From Amphimedon queenslandica (Eukaryota > Porifera > Demospongiae > Haplosclerida > Niphatidae), in contig NW_003546407.1 of NCBI RefSeq assembly GCF_000090795.2, positions 109,160 to 141,365 of the forward strand: a stretch of DNA of 32,206 nt, read 5' to 3'. A model generated the notes under the pieces. It did not search any database, had not been told where the DNA came from, and saw nothing but the letters and a program-made list of their open reading frames with translations. Positions within the stretch are counted from its first letter, which is position 1. The number at the start of each line of letters is the position of its first letter. This document shows, in pieces, positions 9,590 to 20,589 of this stretch. A program made the translations under genes and the position numbers.

Positions 9590-10545
9590 GTAAAAATTGC
9601 TGCCGTATACACTAAAGGATAGAAAAAAAGAATAAATTAAACTTACAATCAAGGCTAACCGTTAATGAAATGAAAAAACAGTGTCAAACCAAGATCCAAT
9701 GCAAGTGAGTCTAGAGAGCGTACAGTATGTGTGTCAATAAATCATGAAACAAACAGGTACAAACCTGACAGTATTCACTATTAAAACAAAGGAAAACACT
9801 GGTAGTGAGACAATAGAAATAAGATGAGAGAATGCGAAAGAAATTGTACATAAAACTTGCATCAAACACGCACTAACCTTAACAAAATGAGCTCCCGTTT
9901 ATAAAAAAATGATCAGAGTAAAAGCATGCGACTGCTGTACTGTTGTATACACTAAAGGTTGTAGAGAGAGACACAATAAATTAAATTTACAATCAAGGCT
10001 AACAGTTAATGAAATGAAACAACAATGTGAAACCAAAATACTTGATCCAATACAAAAACAAGAGAGTCTAGAGAAAGTACAGTATATAAACCATGACACA
10101 AACATGTAAAAAACCTAATAGTATTCACGATTACAATTAAGGGAAACACTGGTAGTGAGATACTAAAAATGAGAAAGAGGGAAGGAGAAAGAAAGGAAGA
10201 CAGCAGAGTACATAATAACATAAAAAATCCGCTAACCTTAACAAAATGAGCTCCAGTTAATCAAAAAAATGATCAGTGGATAATTAAGCAACTGCCGTAC
10301 TGTTGTATACACTGAAGGTTATTGAGAGAGAGAGAGAATGAATTAAAAATATAATGAAGGCTGACCTTTAATGAAATAAAATGCCAGTGAGACAAGTAAA
10401 CCAAATGACTTGCTTCAATACAAGAGAGTCTAGAGATAGTATCTGTGTCAATAATTCATTACACAAGCATGCACAAACCTGACAGTATTCACTCCATTTA
10501 AATAGAATGACAGTCAGGTACTGAGGAGAGAGATGAAGTCTATCA
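9590..10545. repeat. Three diverged tandem units of about 340-360 bp
   Basis: The block GTATACACT(A/G)AAGG marks successive units, with its ACTAAAGG part at 9611, 9951 and 10311, giving spacings of 340 and 360 bp. Each unit then repeats CAATCAAGGCTAAC, TTAATGAAATGAAA, GAGTCTAGAGA, a GTACAGTAT or GTATCTGTG segment, ACCTGACAGTATTCAC and (in the first two) AACACTGGTAGTGAGA, ending before ACCTTAACAAAATGAGCTCC. The third unit is shortened near 10545. Frames across it are not conserved in phase, so it is a minisatellite-like array or an old segmental duplication, not a repeat protein. Confidence 0.8.
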
Positions 10546-11174
10546 TCAAACAGCAAGAACCAGTTATAGCCAGAAAAAAATATATAAGCTCGAAATTAGT
10601 CTCAAAATGATAGTTTCAGAAAGTCTTGAGCACTACAGTCATATCAGAAACATAAATTTGCAAAGTTAATGTGTGCAAGGTCAGTGGTAAAAGCAAAGGA
10701 CAATGAGGACATCAGTCATCATGAACTTGACTCAGAGGCAAATAAAATGGCAAACTAGGGTCCCCTATTGCTTTTGGTTTACTTGTGTGACATGTGGAAA
10801 CTTAGCTCTTTTGAACATTATAATAAATTATAATCTAGTATAACAAACCTAGATCTAATTATAAGTAATCCTTGCCTCTTTCTTCGAGCAGCGTCCTCGG
10901 TACCTATTCACCTCACATGCATGTGGACCACTGGCACGTTGATTAATCAGAATATCACTGAGGCATGTGGGAGTATGCAGGCAAGAAAGGAGAAACAATA
11001 AATCTAATTTTGATGGCCTTAAGTGCAACCAGATATTCAAGCATATATGATTACATAAATTATTGGAAAATGTATAGAAATTATTTGTGAGCCACTAACA
11101 CAGATTATAACACTAACAACAATGTTAGGTTAATCCATATATTCTTACTCATACTTTTGTTGGCTGGGCTATAT
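10546..11174. other. Gene-free stretch
   Basis: I found no convincing gene, repeat pair or RNA gene here. Confidence 0.45.
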
Positions 11175-11353
11175 ATGGAACCCAGGAGTTATATGACACT
11201 CCTTCTGATACTTATACACCTGGTTTGGAATTGAAGCATGTTGGTACTAATCGTTTCCAAGCAGTTAAGTCTATTAATATTACTTAAGCATTGATTGTTG
11301 ATGAAAATTGGGTTTTGAAATGGGAGGTCCATTATCTTAATGACATTGTTTAA
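11175..11353 (+). pseudogene. Short coding-like remnant, unknown
   Basis: One plus-strand frame reads as plausible protein (TQELYDTPSDTYTPGLELKH then VGTNRFQAVKSINIT), meets a TAA at about 11284, and stays open again (ALIVDENWVLKWEVHYLNDIV) until a TAA near 11351. No family is recognised. It may be the tail of a decayed element protein; chance openness is possible at this length. Confidence 0.2.
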
Positions 11354-11830
11354 TGTCACTAGTACTTCACTGCATGTGCAATGTGAAAAATGTGTGTGAA
11401 AACCATTAGTGTATAAATCCAGTATGGCTCAGTATGAAGTCATGAAACTGTATAAAATAAATTAATGTATAACAGTAAATAATGGTTGCTTGTAGCTATA
11501 ATGGACACAGTGAGGGTGTGAATGAGGTTTAGTGTTCATTAGAGTTTAGCATTGACTTAAATTTGTGTGACTATCATTTATGTAGGACAGAGGGTTACAT
11601 TATCAAAGCCTGATGTTGTTAGCGGCATGTACTACATGTTTATCACAAATGATAGGAAAAATTTTGAAGGACAAAAAAAATCTTTGGGTAGCATTAAAAG
11701 TTGTTATTAAACATGTAGTATGATTCTAACAGTCATTTGGTACATATAATAATGATCATCTTACATGTTAATCCAGCGATTCATACAGTGCGCATTATTC
11801 AGCTAATGCTTGCCGGCTGATGTTGCGTGC
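11354..11830. other. Left flank of the piggyBac insertion
   Basis: No gene is seen. The last 26 bp (11805-11830) are repeated at 14785-14810 on the other side of the insertion, so the target carried a short tandem duplication. Confidence 0.5.
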
Positions 11831-12142
11831 TTAACCCTTTAACACTGAATATTAATTATTAAGAGTACACCCCCCTACGGAATTAATTTTGACAAATAAT
11901 AAAATCTTAGTAGTACTACTTTAGCAAACTATAATTCTCAAGATCTCGCAGTACTTGACTTGAAACTTGGTAATGCTACTTATGGTATGTTTATCCAATG
12001 AGTGTAAAGTTTCCATGCAAATAAGCAAGGCAAAGGAAGCACGCGTGACTACTAAAAGGATACAATGCTATTTGAAACAATAAGAGCTGGATAACAATAA
12101 GAAACAGCACACATCTGTCTTCTATAAATCTGACAATAAAAT

Positions 12143-12259
12143 AATGGATGATCCCATGAAATTCAGTGCTCTGGAGAGGATACTGGAAGCAAGAAGGCTG
12201 AAGCAGTCACGGGACTTCATCGCTGCCGTTGTTGCTATGCTGTTGCTAAGGTATTTGTG
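12143..12259 (+). other. Small frame inside piggyBac, unknown
   Basis: An ATG at 12143 opens a 38-codon frame (MDDPMKFSALERILEARRLK onward) that ends in a hydrophobic run and a TGA. An AAG-GTATTT near 12250 could be a splice donor, but it does not join in phase to the next frame at 12430. Function is unknown, and it may not be coding. Confidence 0.15.
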
Positions 12260-12429
12260 ACCACACCCATCAATAATTTTCCCCAAAAAAGCTGCAGTGC
12301 GAGTAGTTGTGCTTTAGTGAATTGGTGTGGACAAGATCTTAGTGTGTTTTACATAAAACTTTCTAAATATACTGTCATGGTATTTATCTCTTTATAAATT
12401 AAACTTTTGCAAAACAGAACAAATTATAG

Positions 12430-12612
12430 CAGGCAAACAACACCAACAAATGTATCTACCTCATTTTTCAGTGTTTGCGCAAAGAAGATTTAATTACGTT
12501 TTCTACAAAGCCTGGAGATCTGTATCTAAAAGCGAAGGCACGATTAATGAAGCAGAAAAGGAGCTACAAGCTGAAAAGCTATGATGACTCCATCCTTTTT
12601 GTTCATTGCTAA
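12430..12612 (+). other. Lys-rich frame inside piggyBac, unknown
   Basis: A 60-codon open frame without an ATG at its start, preceded by TAG and closed by TAA. A polypyrimidine-AG at 12464-12471 looks like a splice acceptor, and the downstream part (CLRKEDLITFSTKPGDLYLK then AKARLMKQKRSYKLKSYDDS) reads as protein. No family is recognised. It could be an exon captured by or inserted in the transposon, on the strand opposite the transposase. Confidence 0.2.
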
Positions 12613-12902
12613 CCAAACTTTGACCATGCCCATTGATAATCTCCATTAGTTTCAATGAAGTATGGCTACAGTCAGCTATACTCTACTGTTCTGCCGTTTT
12701 GAAAAAGAAGAGTGGTCCCTTATATCATCAAGTTAGTAATGTGATTGTCAGTGACAGAGAGAGAACAATACATCATTGTATGGCTGCAAACAAAACACTT
12801 TGATGTCATATTTTATGACAACCATTTTTGACCACTACATAGGACGAAGAAGACAAAAGAAAAGACAGAATAATAAGTGATCTGAGGTACAACTAACATC
12901 TA

Positions 12903-14567
12903 ACATGTCTAACAATATTTTTTATGATAAAGCAGGAAACAATCTTTGTCAGAATACACTCTATGGTAGAAATAGAAATTGCATTCATGGCACAGCCATG
13001 TTGTGTCCTTCGCGACACCATGTGTCTTGCAAAAGTGGAAAGGATGTTGTTTACCATCTCCTTCAACCAAAAATGGCTGGATTGAAATCTTTTCCTAGGT
13101 ATAACTGGATGTCTACCCTTGGTTTTCCTGGAACAATAACCTTGTAGTAGTTCCTTAGCCAAGGAACTACAGAAGGCTTTTGTAGACTGGGTTACGGTAG
13201 ACAATGATGGTGATGTAAAACATAAGATGTTTGTGTTAGATATTGTAATGTCGAATAGCATCCAATACAGACATTTGTAGTAGTTTGGTGTCTTGCGAGA
13301 CTGAGATTGTGAGAATTGGCAGTATTTCACTTTGAAGTGTGACACTGTGTCCTCTCTTGGGAAATCCACGTTTCAGGTACGGTGTAAGCTCTAATGGAAA
13401 GTTCTTTCGGTTGCTTCTTATTGTTCCACAGGCATAGATACCAACTGATAAAAAATTAAAGAATAGTTGAAAACTGGAAAAGAATTTGTCACAGTACACA
13501 TGATGGTTTCAGTGCTGAATTATAGCTGTTAAGTCTCTGACAGCTCTGGAACACAGACCCTTCTTCGTCAGAGAAGATTCTTTTCCAGTGTAGATCTCAA
13601 TTTGAGAAATGTAACCATTAATACTGTCTGCTTGAACACAAACCTTAGAACTTCTTATTTTAGGTTTCTGTAGCATATACTGTTTGAGAGAGGAGCGACC
13701 TTCATAAGTGACTATAGTCTCATCTATGGCACACTGACAGTGAGTGTGGTACAGTTGTTAAAATCTCTGTCCTATCATTGTGAGGAATGGGCGGATCTTA
13801 AGAAGACGGTCAGTAGATGCTGTAATGAGGGAACTGTTGTCTACATAATACAGGCATTAGTGGAATTCGAAGAAACAGTCTCTGGACATACAGTCAGCTA
13901 TGATATTACCGTAAAAAAGGGGGTCTCTGTGCCAGTAGTCACTAAATGCTGGTAATTTAATCAATCCGATTATGATCATAATGCCAAAGTATGTGTTCAT
14001 ATCCTCAATACTGATTGTTTTCCAATTCTGATATTTATCATCCCCCATACAGTAGCAAGCATATCGGTTGGTTTCAGAGACAATATAATCCATTATAGCT
14101 ATTGTGAAGAACAGCTGAAATTCTCTGAGTGGAGAAGAGGGTATGGTTACAGTTGGACCAACTGGCTCTGTGAAATCTTGTATGTAGACAGGTTCCAAAA
14201 GATCCGTCCATTTATAGTCTATGATACTAGAGAAAAATATAGTATACACTCTGTAAAGTATTGCTGTATAATCTCTTCAGACATTGCTGCAGGAGAAGAT
14301 AATTCAATATCAGCAGCTGGACAAGAAGCTGTAGCTGGTTCTACATGATCTGTTACAGCATCATCCATTGCAACATGAGTTGCAAGAGTACTGCTTTTAA
14401 ATATAAGGATAATTTTATCAGTATATTGTCTTAATTGCTAACCAGTCATCACTATCATCAATGTCTTCAAATCCAAGTTCATCATCAAAACCAATACAAA
14501 GAACTTCATTTGTGTCATCATATCTTACTAAATCTAACGCCTCTTCTGCATTATAATGTCTAGTCAT
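12903..14567 (-). pseudogene. piggyBac transposase (PGBD-like), multiply broken
   Basis: This is a DDD transposase that excises precisely at TTAA. The frame starts at Met 14567 (MTRHYNAEEALDLV) with an acidic N-terminus, then passes a stop and a frameshift into the core: FQLFFTIAIMDYIVSETNRY, then FGIMIIIGLIKLP and DYW. Further shifted pieces carry the three acidic positions: IDET with YEGRSSLKQYM (13722-13724), QADSINGY (13626-13628) and YCDKFFSS (13488-13490, where the usual DN is DK). ACGTIRSNRKNFP follows. The C-terminus has the Cys/His zinc motif (FCKTHG ... WLCHECNFYFYH ... KKYC) ending near 12903. In-frame stops include 13758-13760 and 13509-13511, with at least three frameshifts. The segment between GTIRSNRK and the C-terminal tail looks shortened, probably by deletion. 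Confidence 0.9.
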
Positions 14568-14916
14568 GACCTTATCAGTACTTAAAGAACAATAGAGCAC
14601 TTAAATCCACTTATCAAACAAATGACAGCTCCTTTGATAGCAGAAAAGATAAGAGCTGGTTGCTATGTAATTGCTGTCACTAAATTACATATTTCGTCAA
14701 TTAACAAATTTTAATTTTTACGTAAAAATACTTGGTTAGTAGTTAAAGGGTTAAGATGCTGTTATCAATGCTGTCGGCATATAAAATGCTTGCCAGCTGA
14801 TGTTGCACATCTTTTGTAGATGATTTAGCACATGCATGTTCAGATTAACAAAAAATAATTGGTTGCACACTGGTAATTACTCATGTCATGATGTTATTTT
14901 ATATGATCTTAGTTGC

Positions 14917-15579
14917 ACATAGTCTCTAAGTAGGTAAACTGCGTACCAGGAAGTATAAAAGTGTAATGGAAACTAGCAGCAGTAGGCCCTGTCTCACTTT
15001 TGGGGAAGCACACACTATACACTCCAATTTATACAATGTACACATACATGTATCTTTTTTACACATACATGTACTTCATAACCTTGTGGTTATCACAAAC
15101 ACAGTCATACACACACACACTGTTATCACACCCTCCTCTCTCTTCCCCACTATTGTAGCATTTGTAGAATGCTGCATGATTCTATCTATTATGAACACAC
15201 ATGTACTTGTACAAGCCATGTTGGTAACAATAGCTTTTTTAGGCAGGCAGGGTGGTGACAGTGTGGCCATTAAAAACATTTCAACCCCCAGTTCTGGTTC
15301 ATAACTCCGGACTGCCTAGCCTGCTGTTCACCACAACTTTCATGCTAACACAGTAATTGTAAATGTTTGTTTATATTGTCAAATGGTATGACAATTGGTC
15401 TCTCTGAGTCATGAATAGAAGGATAAGGGTGAGGTGCTGGATAGATAGCCAGTGAAGAAGTCTAGGCGGGTAGGCAGACTAGGAGCATCAATTGACTGTG
15501 GCCAACACTCTGACGTTTGTCTATTGACAAGGGTTGGGTGTAGTGTCCTCTCTTCAACCAAATTGTTGTTTCATTTAAT
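14917..15579. repeat. Direct repeat X, copy 1 (upstream of the Penelope-like element)
   Basis: About 660 bp collinear with 18891-19548, from AGTCTCTAAGTAG to CAAATTGTTGTTT, with moderate divergence and small indels. Shared blocks include TACACATACATGTA, CTTGTGGTTATCACAAACAC, GGCAGGCAGGGTGGTGA and GGCAGACTAGGAGCATCAA. Frames inside (such as 14966-15304) are not kept between copies, so it is noncoding. It brackets a Penelope-like element together with its partner; see that entry. Confidence 0.85.
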
Positions 15580-16410
15580 CTCTTAAGTCCCAAAAATGTT
15601 GTAGAAAGAGGTGTGTAAAAGTCACCTCCGGCAAACTTCGGCTTCAATCATAGCTTGGTCATTGTCCTAGTGGTAGTGGCCTTTGCCCATGTCCTAGTGA
15701 TCAATGAGCTATTAAAGGGTAACTCCAACCTATTGTCGTAGCACTACCTGTGTGGGCGAAGAAGTTCTTGGACCAGGCCTTTCCATTGCACGGACTACCT
15801 ATCTTCTTGGTATCGCCTCCTCTGCCTAATGGACACTTCTTCCGTAGCATCTAATGCATTCACCAAATAAGTCACACCTATACTGACAATAGTACAGCTT
15901 CAATATAACAACATCATACAGAGCAATTCAATATAGATTTCATATAAATTAAGCAACACTTGTCACCCTAGTTTCTCTCTTTCTCTTTCTGAGCATATGT
16001 TATACATACACACATGTCAACACAAATAACTCATTAAAACACAGCCTCAATCAGTAATAGTAGCTAATGAATTTTAATTAACACTTAATTTCATGTACAT
16101 GTGACAGGACATGAGGAGGTACATGTCCTCTAATGTGTTCACTGCATTAGATTAAGCAAGCTCCAATATGCATTTACATGTACATGTAATAAGCAATTTC
16201 ACCATCATCCTTTTAGTAAACCCAGACGTAGCAAATGAGAGACATTGTGTTTGGAAAAACTCATTAAAAAACATCCTCAAGGGCAGCATAATTCCAAACT
16301 AAGTTAAAACCAAGGCAGATGCTCGAGATTTGTCATCCAGCCCATGAACAGATTGAAGAAGCCTTTTTCAAGGACTACGAGTCTATTTTTCAGAAGTATC
16401 GAAGTTCGAA
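15580..16410. other. Gene-free interval with one repeat segment
   Basis: 15580-15960 is less AT-rich than its surroundings but has no recognised gene. 15963-16070 (pyrimidine-rich CTCTCTTTCTC, then CTGAGCATATGTTA, then ACACAGCCTCAATCAGTAAT) is a shorter version of 18666-18845, a second block repeated on both sides of the Penelope-like frame. Confidence 0.5.
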
Positions 16411-18523
16411 ATGAATGCCATCACTTTCTCAATAAAGAAAGCAAGGCTTCAGTCGACCTCACACACAGAGGTCAATAAGGTTCATCATCAGCCCTGCATG
16501 CAAGAAGTTGATGGCACTCACAGTAAAACTAAGACAAGCACAAAGTCTGTCAGTATCGTCACAAAAGAGGATGCTCTCATCGCAAAGTCAATAGCAACAA
16601 AGGAATGAAAAAGGCCTAAGTCCCAACCACAGAAGCAACCAAGAATCGAGAATTTTTTAGTCAAGAGCTCCCAAGAGTCAACAAACACATACTGACAACT
16701 GAACCAACCAGATGTTGCACCATACACGTAGTTCATAATTACAGTAATCTATATTTAACCCAAAGTCATTTAAATATTTTAGATAAAGCACTCTCATTTA
16801 TTTGAAATCACTCATTTACGTTAGAAGATAGGCTAAAGTTTCTCACACAGTTTGACTCATTTAGCAATGCTCTCCGTAAAACAGTAATCTGAGGTAACCA
16901 GAACAGAAACACAGGTTTATTCTCAGTGAATCCAAATACAACCACATCTTTCTTGTATAGTAATATGAAGTTCCTTAAAAGAATTGGAAAAAAACGCCAG
17001 AATTCTACCTCACTAAAACAATGCAGCAATAGAAAACTGTTAGGGAAGACCATGGTGGAAATAGATGAACAATGAGAAGAGCTGCAAAAACTGAAGAACG
17101 CCAGTAACATATCAATAACAGACTATAAAGCAAAAAGATCTGAAACATAGGAATTTAGTGAGCAAACCAGCTGATAAAAACATAGGCAAAAAAAACAAGA
17201 ACTCATTTCATTCAACCCCAATTTAATCAAACACCTATTACATGCCAACATAAATAACAACTATTTTCAATTTGCAGGAGTCACTTTTCTGCAACTGCAG
17301 GGACAGCAATAGGGGCAGCTTTTTCCCCCAAAATTGCAAACATAAATATGTCAGAGTTATTACGCAAGTTTTTCCCAACAGTGTCAGAGAAACTACTTCT
17401 ACTTATAAGGTATATAGATGACATATTTATTATCTGGCGAAAACATCAAAACCTTACTACATTTTTGCTCAACATAAACAGCTTTCATCCTAGCAGTATA
17501 TACATCAAACCAGTCGGACAACCACATTGATTTTCTAGATTTAACCATTTTTAAAAATGCTAACTTTGCTAAGACCCGCAAACTAAGCGTAAAGACGTAT
17601 CAAAAAGAACACTATCTATATCAATACCTCCATTTTAGCTCCAATCATCACAAGAGCACTTAAAAGCATCATTCTTGGAGAAACCATATGATATATTAGA
17701 ACTAACTCATCCCAGAATTATTACAAACAGCAAGTAGCCAAATTTATTCAGAGGCTAGTGGAAAGACAATACCCAATTACACTTGTCTGAGCAAAGTCAA
17801 CAACAAGGACAGAGCCAAATATCTACAAGCTCGTGATAGGCAACATCGTATCCCCTTTAGTCCCGTCTTCAAGTGTATTCATCAACCCAACTTTTACCAA
17901 CTGAAAGATGTGGTTCTACGTAATTTTCGAGAATTCAATCTCAAGAGGTACTCAAATCTGCCACTTTTCATTCTCACTAAAGACAAATCTCTGAAAGCTA
18001 TAATTGTCAAGGGCAAGTACATATCATTCCCCGATGACCTCAAACGTATTAAAGAGTGCTGCAGCATTTCTAATCGGGAGAGAGTAGTGGATCTTTCAAA
18101 AAGAAGAAACACCAAGAGACCACACCCCTGTAAGAAACCATGCTGTGTTACATGCAAGCACTTTAACTCTTCAGCCTGTTTCAAAAGTACAGTCACAAAG
18201 CAAGTGATCTCCATCCACCACACATTTAGTTGCAGCTCCATGAATATAATACATCTCATTACAAATGCCACAAACAATATGTCAGGAAAACTACCAAAGC
18301 TCTACGAGAACGAATATACCACCACCGCTGGAGCACTAGGGCCAATCAACCTCACTACATCAGTAAACACTTCAACATGGAAAACCACAGTATAACTGAC
18401 TTAAAGATACAAGTTATTGACACAGCGGAACAACCAGAGAACTTACAACAAATAGAGAAGTTCTGGATAAGAAAGCTAGTAACTTTAAAACCAAAAGGGC
18501 TAAAAGTCACCACTACCAGTTAA
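16411..18523 (+). pseudogene. Penelope-like retroelement (RT plus GIY-YIG), decayed
   Basis: Penelope-like elements encode a telomerase-related reverse transcriptase fused to a GIY-YIG endonuclease. The order seen is a Ser/Thr/Lys-rich leader (16411-16608), a conserved N-terminal block (NLYLTQSHLNILDKALSF near 16750), the RT palm with GTAIGAAFSPKIANIYMSEL (17310-17362) and the catalytic RYIDDIFIIW (17410-17439), then a Cys/His linker (CKKPCCVTCKHFNSSACF, 18130-18183). The endonuclease region (NIIHLIT, CHKQYVRKTTKALRERIYHH) ends near 18523. The usual G of the Y-[VI]-G motif is R here. Many stops and a frameshift near 18262 break the protein. Direct repeats on both sides may be the pseudo-LTRs known for this class. 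Confidence 0.9.
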
Positions 18524-18890
18524 TTAAACACCCATGCAGAATTTTGGAATTAATGAGAATTAAGTCAATGAATTTTGCAGCTTAAGAAAGTAACTAGGGA
18601 GGTGGATGTATCGACAATGGGTGGATGGAGTCTCCACAGTGGTGGGGACCCCATCTGTCCCTGCTCCAGTGGGCTTTTTCTCTCTTTCTCCTGTCTGAGC
18701 ATATGTTAACTGTAAATGTTGCCCTTTCAAATAAGCTCCCAACCACTTTCCTACAGGTACATGTAGTTAAGCAAACCATGCATGTCAATACATAAATAAT
18801 TCATTGGGTGACAAACCAAAGCCCAGCCTTAATTGGTAATAAACAAATAACACTCAGAGCACATGGTCCAAAAAGTCTTAAACACAGTCT
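18524..18890. repeat. 3' flank of the Penelope-like element with repeat segment Y
   Basis: No gene is seen. 18666-18845 (TTTCTCTCTTTCTC, TCTGAGCATATGTTA, then an ACATGTAG stretch and CCCAGCCTTAATTGGTAAT) matches the shorter 15963-16070 in the same orientation. It lies directly before repeat X copy 2. Confidence 0.6.
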
Positions 18891-19548
18891 CTAAGTAGCT
18901 AAACTGAGTACCAGGAAGTATAGAAGTGTCATGAAAACTAGCAGTGGTAAGCCCAATCTCACTATTTAGGAAGCACAAACCCTTTACACTCCAATTCATA
19001 CAATGTACACATACATGTGTATCTTTTACACATACATGTAGTTCATAACCTTGTGGTTATCACAAACACAGTCGTACACACTCACACACTGTTTGTTATC
19101 ACACCCTCCTCTCCCCCACTATTTTAGCACTTGTACAATGCTGCATGAATCTATTTAATATTAACACACGTACTTGTACAAGCCATATGGGGAACAATAG
19201 CTTTTTCAAGCAGGCAGGGTGGTGAGAGTTTGGCAATTAAAAACGTTTCAACCCCCAGTTCCGGTTCTGAAGACTGGACTGCCTAGCCTGCTGTTCACCA
19301 TGGCTTTCATGCTAACACTAATTGTACAAGGTTCTTTATATTGTCACATGGTATGACAACAATTGGTGTGTCTGAGTTGTGAAAAGAGGGTCGAGGGCAA
19401 GGTGTTGGGTAGATAGCCAGGAAAGAAGTCTAGGCAGGTAGGCAGACTAGGAGCATCAACAGACTGTGGCCAACACTTTGACTTCTGTCTATTGACAAGA
19501 GTTGGACATAGTGTCCTCTCTTAAACCAAATTGTTGTTTTACTTATTC
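18891..19548. repeat. Direct repeat X, copy 2 (downstream of the Penelope-like element)
   Basis: Collinear with 14917-15579 and in the same orientation, 3.97 kb away. It is followed at once by a pyrimidine tract. With copy 1 it brackets the Penelope-like frame. Confidence 0.85.
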
Positions 19549-19662
19549 TTTCTCTCTTTCCCCCTCTCTCTCTATCTCCTCTCTCTCTCTGTCTCCCTGT
19601 CTCTGTCTCCCTCTCTTTCTACCTCTGTTTCCTCTGTCTCCTTTTCTCTCCTTTATACACTG
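19546..19662. repeat. (CT)n-rich pyrimidine microsatellite
   Basis: About 115 bp of almost pure C/T on the plus strand (CTCTCTCTCTGTCTCCCTGT types). A frame at 19502-19696 crosses it, but its Ser/Leu-rich product is an artefact of the repeat. Confidence 0.9.
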
Positions 19663-20322
19663 TAGGACTTACCATTTAGAAAAGGTTATATACTGACCAT
19701 TTGTGACCATAATTGACAAAAGGGCCATTGTGGCGCATTATTAAACTTATCAGTATAGTGACAATAAGTCAACTCGCGTGTTGTTGGTCAAAAAATATTT
19801 TTTTGCTCCTAGTGATTAGAGACAATAAGCTATCATTTGATGCTAAAGACACCGCTATACTCCTTGCAGTTTTTGAGGAAGAAGCTACCAGATCATCCAA
19901 CCATTGCTTTGCACAGAGCCCGTCAGACGGACCATCACACAGAGGTACACAGGGCATCATGGCAACGATAGGCATCCTAGCAACTTACCATGGGTACAAG
20001 GAAATATAAACAATCACTATCTCTGTACAAGTATGAAGAAAGCAAGGCAAACTGACCTTGTACTACGCAAGGAGCAAAATAGAAAAGCTAACAGTACAAG
20101 CTAGAGATGCCACAAGACTACTTTGAGATAATCAGCAGTAAGTAATCAAGCAAAAAACACACTGAATAAAATAAACTTATTTGACACCTAGTCAGAAACA
20201 ATATTAACCACTTAACACTACAGTACAACGCTTTAAATACTTTATACAATACAACATAAATACTACAAGCAATACAGTATCATAATTATAATTATTAATA
20301 ATAAAAATGAATAGAAATTGTC
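19663..20322. other. Gene-free interval with a solo MITE end
   Basis: 19703-19735 (TGTGACCATAATTGACAAAA, then GGGCCATTGTGGCG) matches one terminus of the MITE at 2743-2977; no second end was found nearby. Overlapping frames at 19713-20104 show no recognisable domain. Confidence 0.45.
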
Positions 20323-20546
20323 ATGGATAATAACAATGATGGGAACAGCAGTAATGAGAAGACCAAGAGGTAGCTGGGTTGAGAGGAGACCTAGGTGAGA
20401 CTGGGTTAAGCCATGACCCAGACATAAGTGGAATAAGTGAAGCTTTAAAAATAATTGGTTTTGACTTACCAGAAAATGGAGTCAGACGTCTTCAGGAACC
20501 AGTGGAGGACTATGAGGTACCTATAGAGGTAAAGAGAGAGCGATAA
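20323..20546 (+). pseudogene. Small acidic frame, frameshifted, unknown
   Basis: An ATG at 20323 gives an Asn/Asp-rich start (MDNNNDGNSSNEKT). One shift near 20365 moves to a frame reading EDQEVAGLRGDLGETGLSHD, then PDISGISEALKIIGFDLPEN and QEPVEDYEVPIEVKRER, closed by TAA at 20544-20546. The composition is strongly protein-like, about 74 residues if joined. No family is recognised. It could be the first exon of a lost gene or an element-encoded accessory protein. Confidence 0.3.
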
Positions 20547-20589
20547 ACTTAAAGGAAAAGAGGAAGACTTGCTCTCTCCTTCAATTACT

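Larger units (their letters stand above)
11835..14750. mobile_element. piggyBac DNA transposon, decayed, TTAA-bounded
   Basis: The element begins CCCTTTAAC at 11835 and ends GTTAAAGGG at 14750. TTAA lies directly outside both ends (11831-11834 and 14751-14754), the signature target of piggyBac. The inverted ends are short, about 9-10 bp. The transposase pseudogene runs on the minus strand and starts about 180 bp from the right end. The roughly 1 kb between its C-terminus and the left end is longer than usual and contains unidentified frames (12143-12259 and 12430-12612). Confidence 0.9.

Noticed and set aside
9590..10545. CRISPR-like or repeat-protein array
   Set aside because: Units are 340-360 bp with no short repeat-spacer structure, and the frame is not kept between units.
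12893..13499. Separate minus-strand proteins of 158 and 87 residues
   Set aside because: They are overlapping frame fragments of the one broken piggyBac transposase.
14917..19548. LTR retrotransposon with 660-bp LTRs
   Set aside because: The enclosed protein is a Penelope-like RT with GIY-YIG, not gag-pol; no primer-binding site, TG..CA ends or polypurine tract was seen.
19502..19696. Ser/Leu-rich 64-residue protein
   Set aside because: It is a translation of the (CT)n microsatellite.
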